Shown one piece after another: positions 1 to 8,140 of a stretch of 64,000 nucleotides of DNA (position 1 is the first letter of the stretch; each line of letters opens with the position of its first letter). The notes under the pieces were generated by a model. It was not told the DNA's origin. It was given only the letters and a program-made list of their open reading frames with translations, and ran no database searches. The stretch spans positions 62,001 through 126,000 of the forward strand of contig NZ_JADPKA010000006.1 in NCBI RefSeq assembly GCF_023073715.1, in the 5' to 3' direction. Position numbers and translations under genes: made by a program. This DNA comes from Bradyrhizobium sp. 164 (GTDB lineage: Bacteria > Pseudomonadota > Alphaproteobacteria > Rhizobiales > Xanthobacteraceae).

Positions 1-2
1 GC

Positions 3-821
3 AGCCTCGCGGTGGCGCTGGTCTCAGCCGGCATGGGCGTCTCGCCAGTGACAATCGCGCCGACCGCGAGCTGGCTGATCGCGGCCTATGACTGGCGCAC
101 CGCGATGCTGGTGATCGGCATCGCCGCCTGGGCGCTGCTGATCCCCGCCTGCTTCCTGGTGCGTCCGGCACCCGCAGTGGCGGCCCCTGCAACGGCGGAC
201 GCGGCGCCGGAGGTCGAGCTGACCGCGGCGCAGGCGCTGCGCACCCCGCAGTTCGTCGCGCTCGCCGCTGCCCATTTCGCCTGTTGCGCCGCGCATTCCG
301 GTCCGATCTTCCACATGGTGTCCTATGCGATGGTCTGCGGTATCGCCCCGCTGACGGCCGTGACGGTCTACAGCGTGGCCGGCGTCTCAGGCCTCGGCGG
401 CCGCCTGCTGCTGGGCGCGCTGGCCGATCGCAGCGGCGCAAAGCCCGTGCTGGTCGGCGGGCTGCTCGTGCAAGCCATGTGCATCGCGACCTATCTCGCG
501 GTGGCGCAGCTCGGCGAGTTCTACGCGCTCTCGGTCGTGTTCGGCCTCGCCTATGGCGGCGTGATGCCGCTCTATGCGGTGCTGGTCCGCGAATTCTTTG
601 GCGCACGCATCATGGGCACGGTGTTCGGCGCGGTGTCGGCCTTTGCCAGCCTCGGCATGGCACTGGGGCCATGGGCCGGCGGGCTCGTGTTCGACAATTT
701 CCAGCGCTACACGTGGCTGCACGCCGGCTCGTTCACGATCGGGCTCGCAGCGGTCGCGGTGGCACTGAGCTTTCCGACCAGACGCCGGCCATCGCTCGAC
801 TTTGGCCGCGCTGCGGCCTGA
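3..821 (+). CDS. MFS transporter, C-terminal part (5' end outside window)
   Basis: This is the distal part of a major facilitator superfamily permease of the inner membrane. The frame is open to the left edge, so the true start lies upstream. About eight hydrophobic segments are visible. The loop GRLLLGALADRSGAK matches the MFS signature normally found between TM2-3 and its repeat between TM8-9; here it is probably the TM8-9 copy. The protein ends in a short basic tail. The following flavoprotein starts 11 bases after the stop, so the two probably form an operon and the transporter may import that enzyme's substrate. Substrate unknown. Confidence 0.85.
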   Translation, partial: SLAVALVSAGMGVSPVTIAPTASWLIAAYDWRTAMLVIGIAAWALLIPACFLVRPAPAVAAPATADAAPEVELTAAQALRTPQFVALAAAHFACCAAHSGPIFHMVSYAMVCGIAPLTAVTVYSVAGVSGLGGRLLLGALADRSGAKPVLVGGLLVQAMCIATYLAVAQLGEFYALSVVFGLAYGGVMPLYAVLVREFFGARIMGTVFGAVSAFASLGMALGPWAGGLVFDNFQRYTWLHAGSFTIGLAAVAVALSFPTRRRPSLDFGRAAA

Positions 822-832
822 CGAGGTCGCGC

Positions 833-1984
833 ATGAACAGATCGCAGGCCTTCGATCTCGTCGAACGTGCCCGGGCGATCGCGCCGCTCATCGCGCGTGA
901 AGCCGACGAGATCGAGCAGTCGCGGCGGCTGACGCCTGCCGTGGTCGCCGCACTGATCGAGAACGGGCTCTACCGCGCGCTGCTGCCGCAAAGCCTCGGC
1001 GGCACTGAAGCCCCGATTGATATCTTCATGCAAATGCTGGAGGAGATCGCGACGGCGGACGCCTCGACCGCCTGGTGTCTCGGCCAGTGCGGCGTCTGCG
1101 CGATGATCGCCGCCTGGCTCGATCATGATACTGCGCAGGAGATCTTCAATACGCCGCCCGGCATCCTTGCCTGGGGCGCGATCGGGCATGAGGCGCGCAT
1201 CGTGGACGGCGGCTATCGCGTCACGGCGCGCTGGGACTTTGCCTCCGGCTCGCGGCAGGCGAGCTGGCTGGGGGCGCATGTCCGTATCGTTAATGCCGAC
1301 GGCACGCCGCGGAAAAATGCCGATAGCTCGCCGGAGGTGCGCACCATTCTGTTTCCGGTCGCGAGCGCCGTGCTGCACGACGTCTGGCAGGCGATCGGGC
1401 TCGCCGGCACCGGCACCGACTCCTACGAGGTCACCGATCTCTTCATCCCCGAGCGTTTCACGGCGTTCCGCGACGTGCCGTCCGCGCTGCGCGAACAGGG
1501 TCCTCTCTACAGAATCGGCACCGGCTCGACCTTCAGCCTCGGCTTTGCGGCAGTCTCGCTCGGCGTGGCGCGCGCCACGCTGGATGCGGCCATCGCGTTG
1601 GCGCGTGGAAAACACCAGTCACTCGCGGTCAGCGCCATGCGCGATAACGGGGCGGTCCAGGGACTGATCGGCCGCACCGAGGGCGATCTTCGCGCCGCCC
1701 GCGCCTATCTCTACGCCACCGCGCACGCGATGTGGCGCGATCTCAGCGCGACCGGCGAATTCAGTCCGACGCATCGCAGCGCGGTTCGCCTCGCCGCGAC
1801 CTGGACCATCCACCAATCGGCGAAGGTGGTCGACGCCGCCTATCACATGGCCGGTGCGACGGCTGTGTTCCGCAGCAATCCGTTTGAGCGACGGTTTCGC
1901 GACATGCATGCCATCGCGCAGCAGATCCAGGCGCGCGATACGCATTATGAGGATGTCGGAAAGGCGATTCTGGCGGGGCATTGA
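833..1984 (+). CDS. Acyl-CoA-dehydrogenase-fold flavin-dependent monooxygenase
   Basis: The 383-residue protein has the acyl-CoA dehydrogenase fold: an N-terminal helical domain, a middle beta domain with the WDFASGS stretch near residue 130, and a C-terminal helical domain. The ending SNPFERRFRDMHAIAQQ resembles group D flavin monooxygenases such as the HsaA oxygenase component and related hydroxylases, more than true acyl-CoA dehydrogenases. Such enzymes use reduced flavin from a partner reductase, and no reductase gene is visible nearby. The ATG at 833 was chosen because it follows the transporter stop closely and begins the conserved N-terminal helix; the longer open frame upstream lies inside the transporter gene. 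Substrate not predictable. Confidence 0.8.
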   Translation: MNRSQAFDLVERARAIAPLIAREADEIEQSRRLTPAVVAALIENGLYRALLPQSLGGTEAPIDIFMQMLEEIATADASTAWCLGQCGVCAMIAAWLDHDTAQEIFNTPPGILAWGAIGHEARIVDGGYRVTARWDFASGSRQASWLGAHVRIVNADGTPRKNADSSPEVRTILFPVASAVLHDVWQAIGLAGTGTDSYEVTDLFIPERFTAFRDVPSALREQGPLYRIGTGSTFSLGFAAVSLGVARATLDAAIALARGKHQSLAVSAMRDNGAVQGLIGRTEGDLRAARAYLYATAHAMWRDLSATGEFSPTHRSAVRLAATWTIHQSAKVVDAAYHMAGATAVFRSNPFERRFRDMHAIAQQIQARDTHYEDVGKAILAGH

Positions 1985-2019
1985 TAGCGTCCTCGTCGTC
2001 CGCATCAATGCCGCGCTGT

Positions 2020-2217
2020 GCGGCGAGGAGGCTGATGATCTCCGCATTCGGCCTTGCCTTGCTGAACAGAAAGCCCTGACCCTCATCGCAGCCCTCGGTG
2101 CGGAGACAGCAGAGCTCGGCTTCGGTCTCGACGCCTTCGGCGGTGATGGCGACCCCGAGACCTTGCCGAGGCTGACCATGGAGCGGATGATCGCTGGCGC
2201 TTCGTACTGTCCAATCC
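2020..2217 (-). pseudogene. Decayed C-terminal end of an EAL-domain phosphodiesterase
   Basis: Read on the minus strand, one frame gives GQYEAPAIIRSMVSLGKV and the next frame continues LGVAITAEGVETEAELC, then LRTEGCDEGQGFLFSKARPN and ISLLAAQ. Together this is the usual last quarter of an EAL c-di-GMP phosphodiesterase (TAEGVET, GCDxxQGFLFSxP). One C appears to be missing near 2160, where GTC-CTC-GGG is expected. The upstream three quarters, including the EAL signature itself, are absent. It is therefore a truncated and frameshifted remnant. The open frame runs on into the neighbouring flavoprotein gene without sense. Confidence 0.75.
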
Positions 2218-2232
2218 CTAAGCTGGCTTCCT

Positions 2233-2592
2233 CTAATCGTGACGATCCGCCATCTCGCTGCGATCCGCCAATTCCGCGCGAGCGCTGTCGGTCGCTGCCC
2301 ACCACTCACCCAGCGCATCTATCAGCGGCACGAGTGCGTGGCCGGATGGGGTCAGATCATATTCGACGCGCAACGGATATCCCTCGAATTCCGCGCGCTG
2401 GACAATGCCGGCGTCCTCAAGCTTGCGAAGCTCCAGGGCCAGCATCTTGTGCGAAATGGTAGGGTTGTCCCGGCGCAGATCGCTGAATCGCTTAGTGCCC
2501 TCCTTCAGATAGTAAATCAGAAGCGTGGGCCAGCGGCCGCTGAGCACCTGCATCACTTCCTCGATGGGACAGCGGGAAACGAGATCTTTCAT
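2233..2592 (-). CDS. HxlR-family transcriptional regulator
   Basis: A 119-residue winged-helix regulator of the HxlR (DUF24) family. The typical features are in order: CPIEEVMQVLSGRWPTLLIYYL at residues 8-29, the recognition region RFSDLRRDNPTISHKML, the wing with YPLRVEYDLTPSG, and the C-terminal dimer helix LIDALGEWW. HxlR proteins respond to electrophiles, quinones or aldehydes, often through a Cys near the N-terminus; Cys8 is present. It is transcribed divergently from a glutathione S-transferase gene, with inverted repeats between them, so it probably controls that gene and itself. Confidence 0.9.
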   Translation of the reverse strand: MKDLVSRCPIEEVMQVLSGRWPTLLIYYLKEGTKRFSDLRRDNPTISHKMLALELRKLEDAGIVQRAEFEGYPLRVEYDLTPSGHALVPLIDALGEWWAATDSARAELADRSEMADRHD

Positions 2593-2605
2593 TGAGGGCT
2601 CGTGG

Positions 2606-2647
2606 TTACCAAAAAGTGCGTAATTTACTCGGCGGCACGGCCGAGTA
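2606..2647. promoter_or_regulatory. Inverted repeats between hxlR-type regulator and GST (candidate operators)
   Basis: The 109-bp divergent spacer contains TTAC-N10-GTAA (2606-2623) followed directly by a perfect 8-bp inverted repeat, TACTCGGC-N6-GCCGAGTA (2626-2647). Dyad sites between a regulator and a divergent detoxification gene are normal for HxlR control. Which of the two is the operator cannot be decided by eye. Confidence 0.45.
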
Positions 2648-2701
2648 GGGTCTGACTGCGCTGCGCAGCGTGATCATCAGAAGTCACGGAGAACAAAGGC
2701 C

Positions 2702-3406
2702 ATGGAACCGATCTTATTGTACGGCTTCCCGTTGGGAAGCTCTATTGGGCTCGTCGCCGCGCTCAAATGGCTGGGGAAACCCTACCGGCTGTGTCGCGTC
2801 GATATGCTCGGCGAGATGCGCGAGCCTTCCTACGCCCGCATAAACGCCCGACACGAGACGCCGGTATTGATCACCGCGGAGGGACACGTGCTGACGGAGA
2901 GCATGGCGATCGCCGCCTGGCTCGAGGCCCGAGACCCGGAGCGGCGCATCAGCTTCGACCCGCTCTCGCGTGAGGCCGACCGGATGCACCAGTTGATGGC
3001 ATTCCTAAATACCGGCTTCACGGCCGCATTCAGCCCGTTGTGGTTTGCGATGGAAATGAAGTCGCCCGACCCGGCGGTGCAGTCGGCGTTGCGGACCTGG
3101 GGTCGCGAGCGAGTGATTGAGCGCCACGACAAGCTCGAGCAGATGATTGAGGGAAGCACCTTCCTGGTCGGCGACCGCCCGACCTTGGCCGATGCCGCGT
3201 TCATCGGCGTAGCCCGCTGGCTCGAATTTCATAAAGTTGCCGACAAGGAACGGTGGCCGAAGATGGCGACTCTGCGCCAGCGGCTGGAAGCCGATCCCGC
3301 CGTCATTTATGCGTCCGATCTGGAGAAAGGGGGGACCAACCGTGGAAACGGGGCGCGCGCGGGCGACGTTGAACTCGCGAAGGTCATCGAGCGGTTCGGA
3401 AGATAG
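2702..3406 (+). CDS. Glutathione S-transferase family protein
   Basis: A 234-residue cytosolic GST. The thioredoxin-fold N-terminal domain (residues 1-80) shows the cis-Pro region ETPVLI and the glutathione-binding ESMAIAAWLE. An alpha-helical C-terminal domain follows, containing FLVGDRPTLADAAFIGVARWLE, the usual GST N-capping/hydrophobic staple region. It probably conjugates or isomerises an electrophilic substrate. It starts 109 bp from the divergent HxlR gene, which suggests induction by electrophile stress. A lysine- and glycine-rich segment near residues 205-215 precedes the last helix. The ATG is preceded by AAAGG. Confidence 0.85.
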   Translation: MEPILLYGFPLGSSIGLVAALKWLGKPYRLCRVDMLGEMREPSYARINARHETPVLITAEGHVLTESMAIAAWLEARDPERRISFDPLSREADRMHQLMAFLNTGFTAAFSPLWFAMEMKSPDPAVQSALRTWGRERVIERHDKLEQMIEGSTFLVGDRPTLADAAFIGVARWLEFHKVADKERWPKMATLRQRLEADPAVIYASDLEKGGTNRGNGARAGDVELAKVIERFGR

Positions 3407-3514
3407 AATGCCGCGCCGAAGGTCGTCGCGGCGGCATCCGAAGATACAGGTTACGGCGGGCTGAAAGTCTAATTCTTGGCCCTTGAGACGGCGTTGGGCT
3501 ATAAAAGCCCCAGC

Positions 3515-4459
3515 ATGAGTCCCCGCCGTCTCACCCTCCTCCTGCTTCTGGCTGCGCTTCTGATCGCCGGCACCGCGCTGGCCCAGGACAAGGGCAGCGT
3601 CACCCCGAAGCCGCTGCCGCCGCTCGGCAATCCGAACGATCCCACGCTCGCTGCCAAGGAGCTGTTCGCGCGCAAGCTGCTGCCGTCGAAAGGATTGGCG
3701 CATGTCTTCGGCTCCTACACCAAGGGCTGCATCGGTGGCGCCATGCAGATGCCGCTCAACGGCGACAATTGGCAGGTGATGCGGCTGTCGCGCAACCGCA
3801 ACTACGGCCATCCCGATATGATCGCCCTGATCAAGCGGCTCGCGGCCAAGGCGCACAAGGACGCCGGCTGGCCTGGCATTTTGGTCGGCGACATTGCCCA
3901 GCCGCGTGGCGGGCCGGCGCTGTCGGGCCATGCCAGCCACCAGATCGGTCTCGATGCCGACATCTGGTTGACGCCGATGCCGGACCGCCGGCTCTCGCGC
4001 GAGGAACGCGAGGAGATGTCGGCGGTGATGATGGTGCGTCCCGACCGACTCGATATCGATCCGAAAGTGTTCACACCTGGCCATGTGCTGGTGCTGCGCG
4101 ACGCGGCGCGGGAGCCGGCGGTGCAGCGCATCTTCGTCAACGCCGCGATCAAGAAGGCGTTGTGCCGCGAGGCCAAGGGCGACCGCGCCTGGCTGTCGAA
4201 GATCCGCCCCTGGTGGGGCCACGACTATCACTTCCACATCCGCATGCACTGCCCGGCGGGCGCTGGCGACTGCGAGGGCCAGCCGTCGCAAGCCGAGGAC
4301 GAAGGCTGCAAGCCTTCCGATCTTGCTTACTGGTTCTCGGATGCGGTGCTGCACCCAAAGCCGCCGCCGGAGCCACCGAAACCGAAGCCGCCGATGACGC
4401 TGGCCGAGATGCCGGCCGCATGCAAGGCGGTGCTGCACGCGCCAGATGCGAAGCCGTGA
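3515..4459 (+). CDS. mepA: Penicillin-insensitive murein endopeptidase
   Basis: MepA is a periplasmic zinc peptidase (M74) that cleaves the D-Ala-meso-DAP cross-links of peptidoglycan. The 314-residue protein has a signal peptide (MSPRR then a leucine-rich core ending ALA-Q). The metal-site motif GHASHQIGLDAD lies near residue 145, and WWGHDYHFHIRMHC near residue 230 supplies the later histidines. The tail is proline/lysine-rich (PKPPPEPPKPKPP) and could cross or bind the cell wall. The ATG at 3515 was chosen over an upstream TTG (3476) because it begins the signal peptide. It stands alone on this strand before the molybdate genes. Confidence 0.92.
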   Translation: MSPRRLTLLLLLAALLIAGTALAQDKGSVTPKPLPPLGNPNDPTLAAKELFARKLLPSKGLAHVFGSYTKGCIGGAMQMPLNGDNWQVMRLSRNRNYGHPDMIALIKRLAAKAHKDAGWPGILVGDIAQPRGGPALSGHASHQIGLDADIWLTPMPDRRLSREEREEMSAVMMVRPDRLDIDPKVFTPGHVLVLRDAAREPAVQRIFVNAAIKKALCREAKGDRAWLSKIRPWWGHDYHFHIRMHCPAGAGDCEGQPSQAEDEGCKPSDLAYWFSDAVLHPKPPPEPPKPKPPMTLAEMPAACKAVLHAPDAKP

Positions 4460-4633
4460 CAGGCGCGCGGTAAAAACTCCGTCAGCGGCTGATCCATGAC
4501 CTCACGAATGCGCTATGGTGCAGCGTTGCGCTGCCGTAAGCGTGCGACACCCGCCGGGACGCGCATCCCGCTCCAGCCCATCCCGTCCGCATGCGCGGCG
4601 CTATCGCCGAGCACCAGCCACCGCGAGAACTCC

Positions 4634-4843
4634 ATGCGCATCAGTGCACGCAATCAGATCAAAGGCAATGTCGTCGAGGTCACAAAGGGCGCCACGACCT
4701 CGCACATCCGCGTCGACATCGGCGACGGCACGATCGTGACGTCCTCGATCACCAACGAAGCCGTCGACGACCTCGGCATAAGGGCAGGCGGCAAGGTCAC
4801 CGTTGTGATCAAGGCCTCCGATGTCATGATTGCCGTAGATTGA
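4634..4843 (+). CDS. Molybdopterin-binding Mop-like protein (single TOBE domain)
   Basis: This 69-residue protein is essentially one TOBE/Mop domain: MRISARNQIKGNVVEV, then SHIRVDIGDGTIVTSSIT, then GGKVTVVIKASDVMIAVD. Mop proteins (molbindins) assemble as oligomers and bind molybdate in the cytoplasm. The gene is two bases before the next ORF and heads the molybdate transport locus. The ModC protein further down has no C-terminal TOBE domain, so this separate domain may provide the molybdate-sensing role usually fused to ModC (inference). The ATG at 4634 is the conserved family start; the upstream in-frame extension is low-complexity. Confidence 0.9.
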   Translation: MRISARNQIKGNVVEVTKGATTSHIRVDIGDGTIVTSSITNEAVDDLGIRAGGKVTVVIKASDVMIAVD

Positions 4844-4845
4844 CC

Positions 4846-5349
4846 ATGAAATCGTCTTTCCTCGTGGCCCTGCTGCTGCTTGGCACGGCCCCCGTTCTTG
4901 TCGCTGAGGAGCCCAGCGGCTGCGACAAGTTCAAATGGCCGATCGAGCGCGACCGCACGGCGCTCACCGCGCCGGACCGTGCGAAATTCGCATCGGGCAG
5001 CGAACAGGCGGCAGTGCCGTCATCCGCCATCACGCTGGGGCTGGTCCCGCCCGCGGACGCAAAATTGCCGACGCCGCCTGAGCGCGCGCCCAAGGACGGC
5101 ACCTTCGCGGGCTTCACCAGCGTCAAGGCGCCGAAGGCCGGGCTCTACTCGATCAGCCTCTCGGCCGGGGCTTGGGTTGACGTGGTCCAGGACGGGCATG
5201 TCCTCAAGCCCGTTGCCTTTAGCGGCGCGACCGATTGCGACGGCATCCGCAAGAGCATGAAATATCAGCTGTCGGCACAGCCCTTCGTGCTCCAGGTCAG
5301 CGGCGCCAAGGACAATTCGGTCTCGATCGCGATCCTGCCGGCGCAATAG
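4846..5349 (+). CDS. Secreted protein of unknown function in the molybdate locus
   Basis: A 167-residue protein with a clear signal peptide (MKSSFLVALLLLGTAPVLVA-EE). I do not recognise a catalytic motif. The mature part contains CDKFKWPIERDRTAL, a Pro-rich segment (LPTPPERAPKDG), and a beta-rich C-terminal half (GLYSISLSAGAWVDVVQDG and PFVLQVSGAKDNSVSIAIL) that looks like a small beta-sandwich. Two cysteines (near residues 26 and 129) could form a disulfide. It starts two bases after the Mop stop and precedes modA, so it is probably co-transcribed with the molybdate genes. A periplasmic or surface role is an inference from location only. Confidence 0.8.
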   Translation: MKSSFLVALLLLGTAPVLVAEEPSGCDKFKWPIERDRTALTAPDRAKFASGSEQAAVPSSAITLGLVPPADAKLPTPPERAPKDGTFAGFTSVKAPKAGLYSISLSAGAWVDVVQDGHVLKPVAFSGATDCDGIRKSMKYQLSAQPFVLQVSGAKDNSVSIAILPAQ

Positions 5350-5540
5350 GCGCCCCCTGGTTAGACAAACGGTCGCCTTTGACCTAAGACGTGTGCCTGC
5401 TATCTTTGAGCAGCGATATCCCTGCCGGCCGTAAGCCGCCGTGGGGCTCCGTGGAACAGCGCGTCCGCCCGTCGCATCAGACCCACCCAACGCCAAATTT
5501 GCGCGCGTCACCGCGCGCGAGCTCGCACGGAGCGCTATCC

Positions 5541-6326
5541 ATGTTTCGTATTGCCGCACTTGTCACCGCCTTCGGCATCCTCGCGGGCGCGAGCCTGTCG
5601 CCCGCTAGTGCCGAGGACAAGACCATCACCGTGTTCGCGGCCGCCTCGATGAAGAACGCACTCGACGAGATCGACGCGACCTACACCGCCAAGACCGGCG
5701 TCAAGTTCAGCGTCAGCTATGCTGCGAGCTCGGTGCTCGCGAGGCAGATCGAGCAGGGCGCGCCGGCCGACGTGTTCGTCTCCGCTGACACCGACTGGAT
5801 GGATTACGCCATCGCCAAGAAAGCCGTCAACGAATCCACCCGGGTCAACCTGCTCGGCAACAGCATCGTGCTGATCGCGCCGAAGGACTCAAAGGTCGAT
5901 AACGTCACGATCGCGCAAGGCCTCGACCTCGCCAAGCTCGCCGGCGACGGCAGGATCGCGACCGGTGACGTGAAATCCGTGCCGGTCGGCAAATACGCCA
6001 AGGCTGCGCTCGAGAAGCTGGGCGCCTGGCGGGCCGCCGAGCCGAAATTCGCCATGGCCGAGAGCGTGCGCGCCGCGCTGACGCTGGTGGCGCGCGGCGA
6101 GGCCGTGCTCGGCATCGTCTATGCGACCGACGCCAAGGTCGAGCCGGACGTGAAGATCGTCGGCACCTTCCCGGCCGATTCGCATCCCGCGATCATCTAT
6201 CCCGTCGCCGCGACCACGACCGCGAAGGGCGAGACCAGCGACTATCTTGCCTTCCTGCGCTCGACGGTCGCCAAGACCATTCTGGAGAAATACGGCTTCA
6301 AGTTCCTTATCAGCCCCACCACATGA
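5541..6326 (+). CDS. modA: Molybdate ABC transporter substrate-binding protein
   Basis: ModA is the periplasmic molybdate/tungstate-binding protein of the ModABC importer. The 261-residue precursor has a signal peptide ending near SPASA-ED. The mature protein shows the ModA signature TVFAAASMKNALDEI, the SYAASSVLARQIEQGAPADVFVSAD segment that places oxyanion-binding serines, and the later YATDAKVEPDVKIVGTFP and HPAIIYPVA. It is followed after 13 bases by modB. A 191-bp gap separates it from the secreted protein upstream; I see no clear ModE-type TATATA palindrome there. Confidence 0.95.
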   Translation: MFRIAALVTAFGILAGASLSPASAEDKTITVFAAASMKNALDEIDATYTAKTGVKFSVSYAASSVLARQIEQGAPADVFVSADTDWMDYAIAKKAVNESTRVNLLGNSIVLIAPKDSKVDNVTIAQGLDLAKLAGDGRIATGDVKSVPVGKYAKAALEKLGAWRAAEPKFAMAESVRAALTLVARGEAVLGIVYATDAKVEPDVKIVGTFPADSHPAIIYPVAATTTAKGETSDYLAFLRSTVAKTILEKYGFKFLISPTT

Positions 6327-6339
6327 TATCTCCGGCTTG

Positions 6340-7035
6340 ATGTCCGAGATTTCACCCGCGGAATGGACGGCGATCCTGCTTTCGCTCAAGGTCGCCGTCA
6401 TCGCAACGCTGGTGGCGACGCCGTTCGGCATCGCGCTGGCATGGCTGCTCGCGCGGCGCGATTTCTGGGGCAAGTCGCTGCTCGACGCACTCGTGCATCT
6501 GCCGCTGGTGCTGCCGCCCGTGGTCACCGGCTATCTGCTGCTGCTTAGCTTCGGCCGCCGCGGCCTCCTCGGCGGTTTCCTCGCCGACAATCTCGGCATC
6601 GTCTTCGCTTTCCGCTGGACCGGCGCTGCGCTCGCCTGCGGCGTGATGTCGTTTCCGCTTCTCGTGCGGCCGATGCGGCTGTCGATCGAGGCGATCGACC
6701 GCCGGCTCGAGCAGGCCGCCGAGACGCTTGGCGCGGCGCCGTGGAAGGTGTTCTTCACGGTGACGCTGCCGCTCGCGCTGCCCGGCGTGCTCGCCGGCAT
6801 GGTGCTCGGCTTCGCCAAGGCGATCGGCGAGTTCGGTGCCACCATCACCTTCGTCTCCAACATTCCCGGTGAGACCCAGACGATCTCGTCTGCGATCTAT
6901 TCGCTGATCCAGACCCCCGACGGCGACGCCGCGGCGGGACGACTCGTCATCGTCTCGATCGTGCTCGCGCTCGGCGCTCTGATCGCGGCCGAGTGGTTCG
7001 CCCGCCGCGCCACCGCGCGGCTGCACGGGAATTGA
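6340..7035 (+). CDS. modB: Molybdate ABC transporter permease
   Basis: ModB is the inner-membrane subunit. The 231-residue protein has about five membrane segments, including LLSLKVAVIATLVATPFGIALAWLLA and LVHLPLVLPPVVTGYLLLL. The EAA loop that contacts the ATPase is visible as QAAETLGAAPWKVFFTVTLPLALPG near residues 125-150. Length and motif match the family. The ATG at 6340 was chosen because an upstream in-frame ATG lies within modA. modC begins two bases after its stop. Confidence 0.95.
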   Translation: MSEISPAEWTAILLSLKVAVIATLVATPFGIALAWLLARRDFWGKSLLDALVHLPLVLPPVVTGYLLLLSFGRRGLLGGFLADNLGIVFAFRWTGAALACGVMSFPLLVRPMRLSIEAIDRRLEQAAETLGAAPWKVFFTVTLPLALPGVLAGMVLGFAKAIGEFGATITFVSNIPGETQTISSAIYSLIQTPDGDAAAGRLVIVSIVLALGALIAAEWFARRATARLHGN

Positions 7036-7037
7036 CC

Positions 7038-7700
7038 ATGCTGCGTGTGGATGTCGAAAAACAGCTCGGCGAATTCTCGCTGCACGCGTCCTTCACCGGC
7101 GAGGGACGCGTCATCGGGCTGTTCGGCGCCTCGGGCGCCGGCAAGACATCGCTGGTCAACATGATTGCAGGCCTGTTGCGGCCCGACCGCGGCAGCATCG
7201 TGATCGACGGCGAAACCGTCGACGACACCGCGGCCGGCATCCATGTGCCGACCTGGCGCCGCCGCGTCGGCTACGTCTTCCAGGATGCGCGGCTGTTTCC
7301 GCATCTCAATGTCGCGCAGAATCTCGACTATGGACGGCAGATGAACCGCCTCGCACCCGATCCGGCCCAGCACAAGCGCATCGTCGACCTGCTTGATATC
7401 GGCACCCTGCTCGGCCGCCGCCCCGGGAAGCTCTCCGGCGGCGAGCGCCAGCGCGTCGCGCTCGGCCGCGCGCTGCTGTCGAAGCCACGCCTCCTGCTGC
7501 TTGACGAGCCGCTCGGCGCGCTCGACGAAGGCCGCAAGCTCGAGATCCTGCCTTATCTGATGCGGCTCCGCGATGAAGCCAACGTGCCGATGGTCTATGT
7601 CAGCCACGACGCCGCCGAGCTGCGCCAGCTCGCCACGCAGATCGTGATGCTGAAGCAGGGCCGCGTGACGTCGTTCGGCGGGGTGAAGGTGCTGACATAA
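7038..7700 (+). CDS. modC: Molybdate ABC transporter ATP-binding protein, short form without TOBE domain
   Basis: ModC energises molybdate import. The 220-residue protein carries Walker A GASGAGKT (about residue 31), the Q-loop region YVFQDARLFPHL, the ABC signature LSGGERQRVALGRALL, Walker B LLLLDEPLGALD and the H-loop YVSHD. Typical ModC proteins are about 350 residues because of a C-terminal TOBE regulatory domain. Here the protein ends right after the nucleotide-binding domain (TSFGGVKVLT). The stand-alone TOBE protein at 4634-4843 in the same locus may be the missing half. No frameshifted TOBE remnant is seen downstream; the next feature is a hairpin. Confidence 0.93.
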   Translation: MLRVDVEKQLGEFSLHASFTGEGRVIGLFGASGAGKTSLVNMIAGLLRPDRGSIVIDGETVDDTAAGIHVPTWRRRVGYVFQDARLFPHLNVAQNLDYGRQMNRLAPDPAQHKRIVDLLDIGTLLGRRPGKLSGGERQRVALGRALLSKPRLLLLDEPLGALDEGRKLEILPYLMRLRDEANVPMVYVSHDAAELRQLATQIVMLKQGRVTSFGGVKVLT

Positions 7701-7703
7701 AGA

Positions 7704-7725
7704 CGCAGCCGGAAATCCGGCTGCG
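7704..7725. terminator. Hairpin between convergent modC and PepSY gene
   Basis: CGCAGCCGG-AAAT-CCGGCTGCG forms a perfect 9-bp stem four bases after the modC stop. On the minus strand it is followed by TCTTTAT, so it fits best as the terminator of the PepSY gene and may act in both directions. Confidence 0.6.
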
Positions 7726-7743
7726 CGGCCATATCATTCAGAG

Positions 7744-8004
7744 CTACCAGCCTCGCTCGACGTTGCGCACCTCACCCGTCCTCGCGTCAACGTAGACTTC
7801 CATCCAGCGGCCTGCACGATCCCGCCCATCAACCTCCCATTCGTCGCCGAGGAAGTTGGTGTGGGAGACCGTCACGACGCCAAGATCTGTCGCGACGTCG
7901 AGCGCGACCTGCATCGAGATCTGATCGCCGGTATCGTAGGCCATCGCCGGTGCGGCAGCGCCGAGCGCGAGGGCTGTTGCGATCGGAAGGATGAACTTTC
8001 GCAT
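7744..8004 (-). CDS. Small secreted PepSY-like domain protein
   Basis: An 86-residue protein with a signal peptide (MRKFILPIATALALGAAAPAMA-Y) followed by one PepSY-like unit: MQVALDVATDLGVVTVSHTNFLGDEWEVDGRD, then WMEVYVDARTGEVRNVERGW. PepSY domains are often protease-inhibitory or envelope-associated; the substrate here is unknown. The ATG at 8004 was chosen over the one at 8010 because GGAG lies seven bases before it. It is monocistronic and ends in a hairpin shared with modC. Confidence 0.8.
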   Translation of the reverse strand: MRKFILPIATALALGAAAPAMAYDTGDQISMQVALDVATDLGVVTVSHTNFLGDEWEVDGRDRAGRWMEVYVDARTGEVRNVERGW

Positions 8005-8140
8005 TGGCATACTCCTGCGGTCCAAGCTGTTACGCGGCTTAGAACGAGCGGCATGGCAGAGTGTTCCGGGTTTCGACGTCACGAAACCGCGCAAATCTTC
8101 GGCGGTTGCGGCGATTTGGTGGCGGTTCCTCATCGTGATT

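Noticed and set aside
3005..4438. 477-residue frame antisense to the GST and mepA genes
   Set aside because: It spans two well-supported genes on the other strand and has no recognisable motif.
5350..5540. ModE/MopR-type operator before modA
   Set aside because: GCTATC and GCGATATCC are present but no TATA-rich dyad of the expected form could be found.
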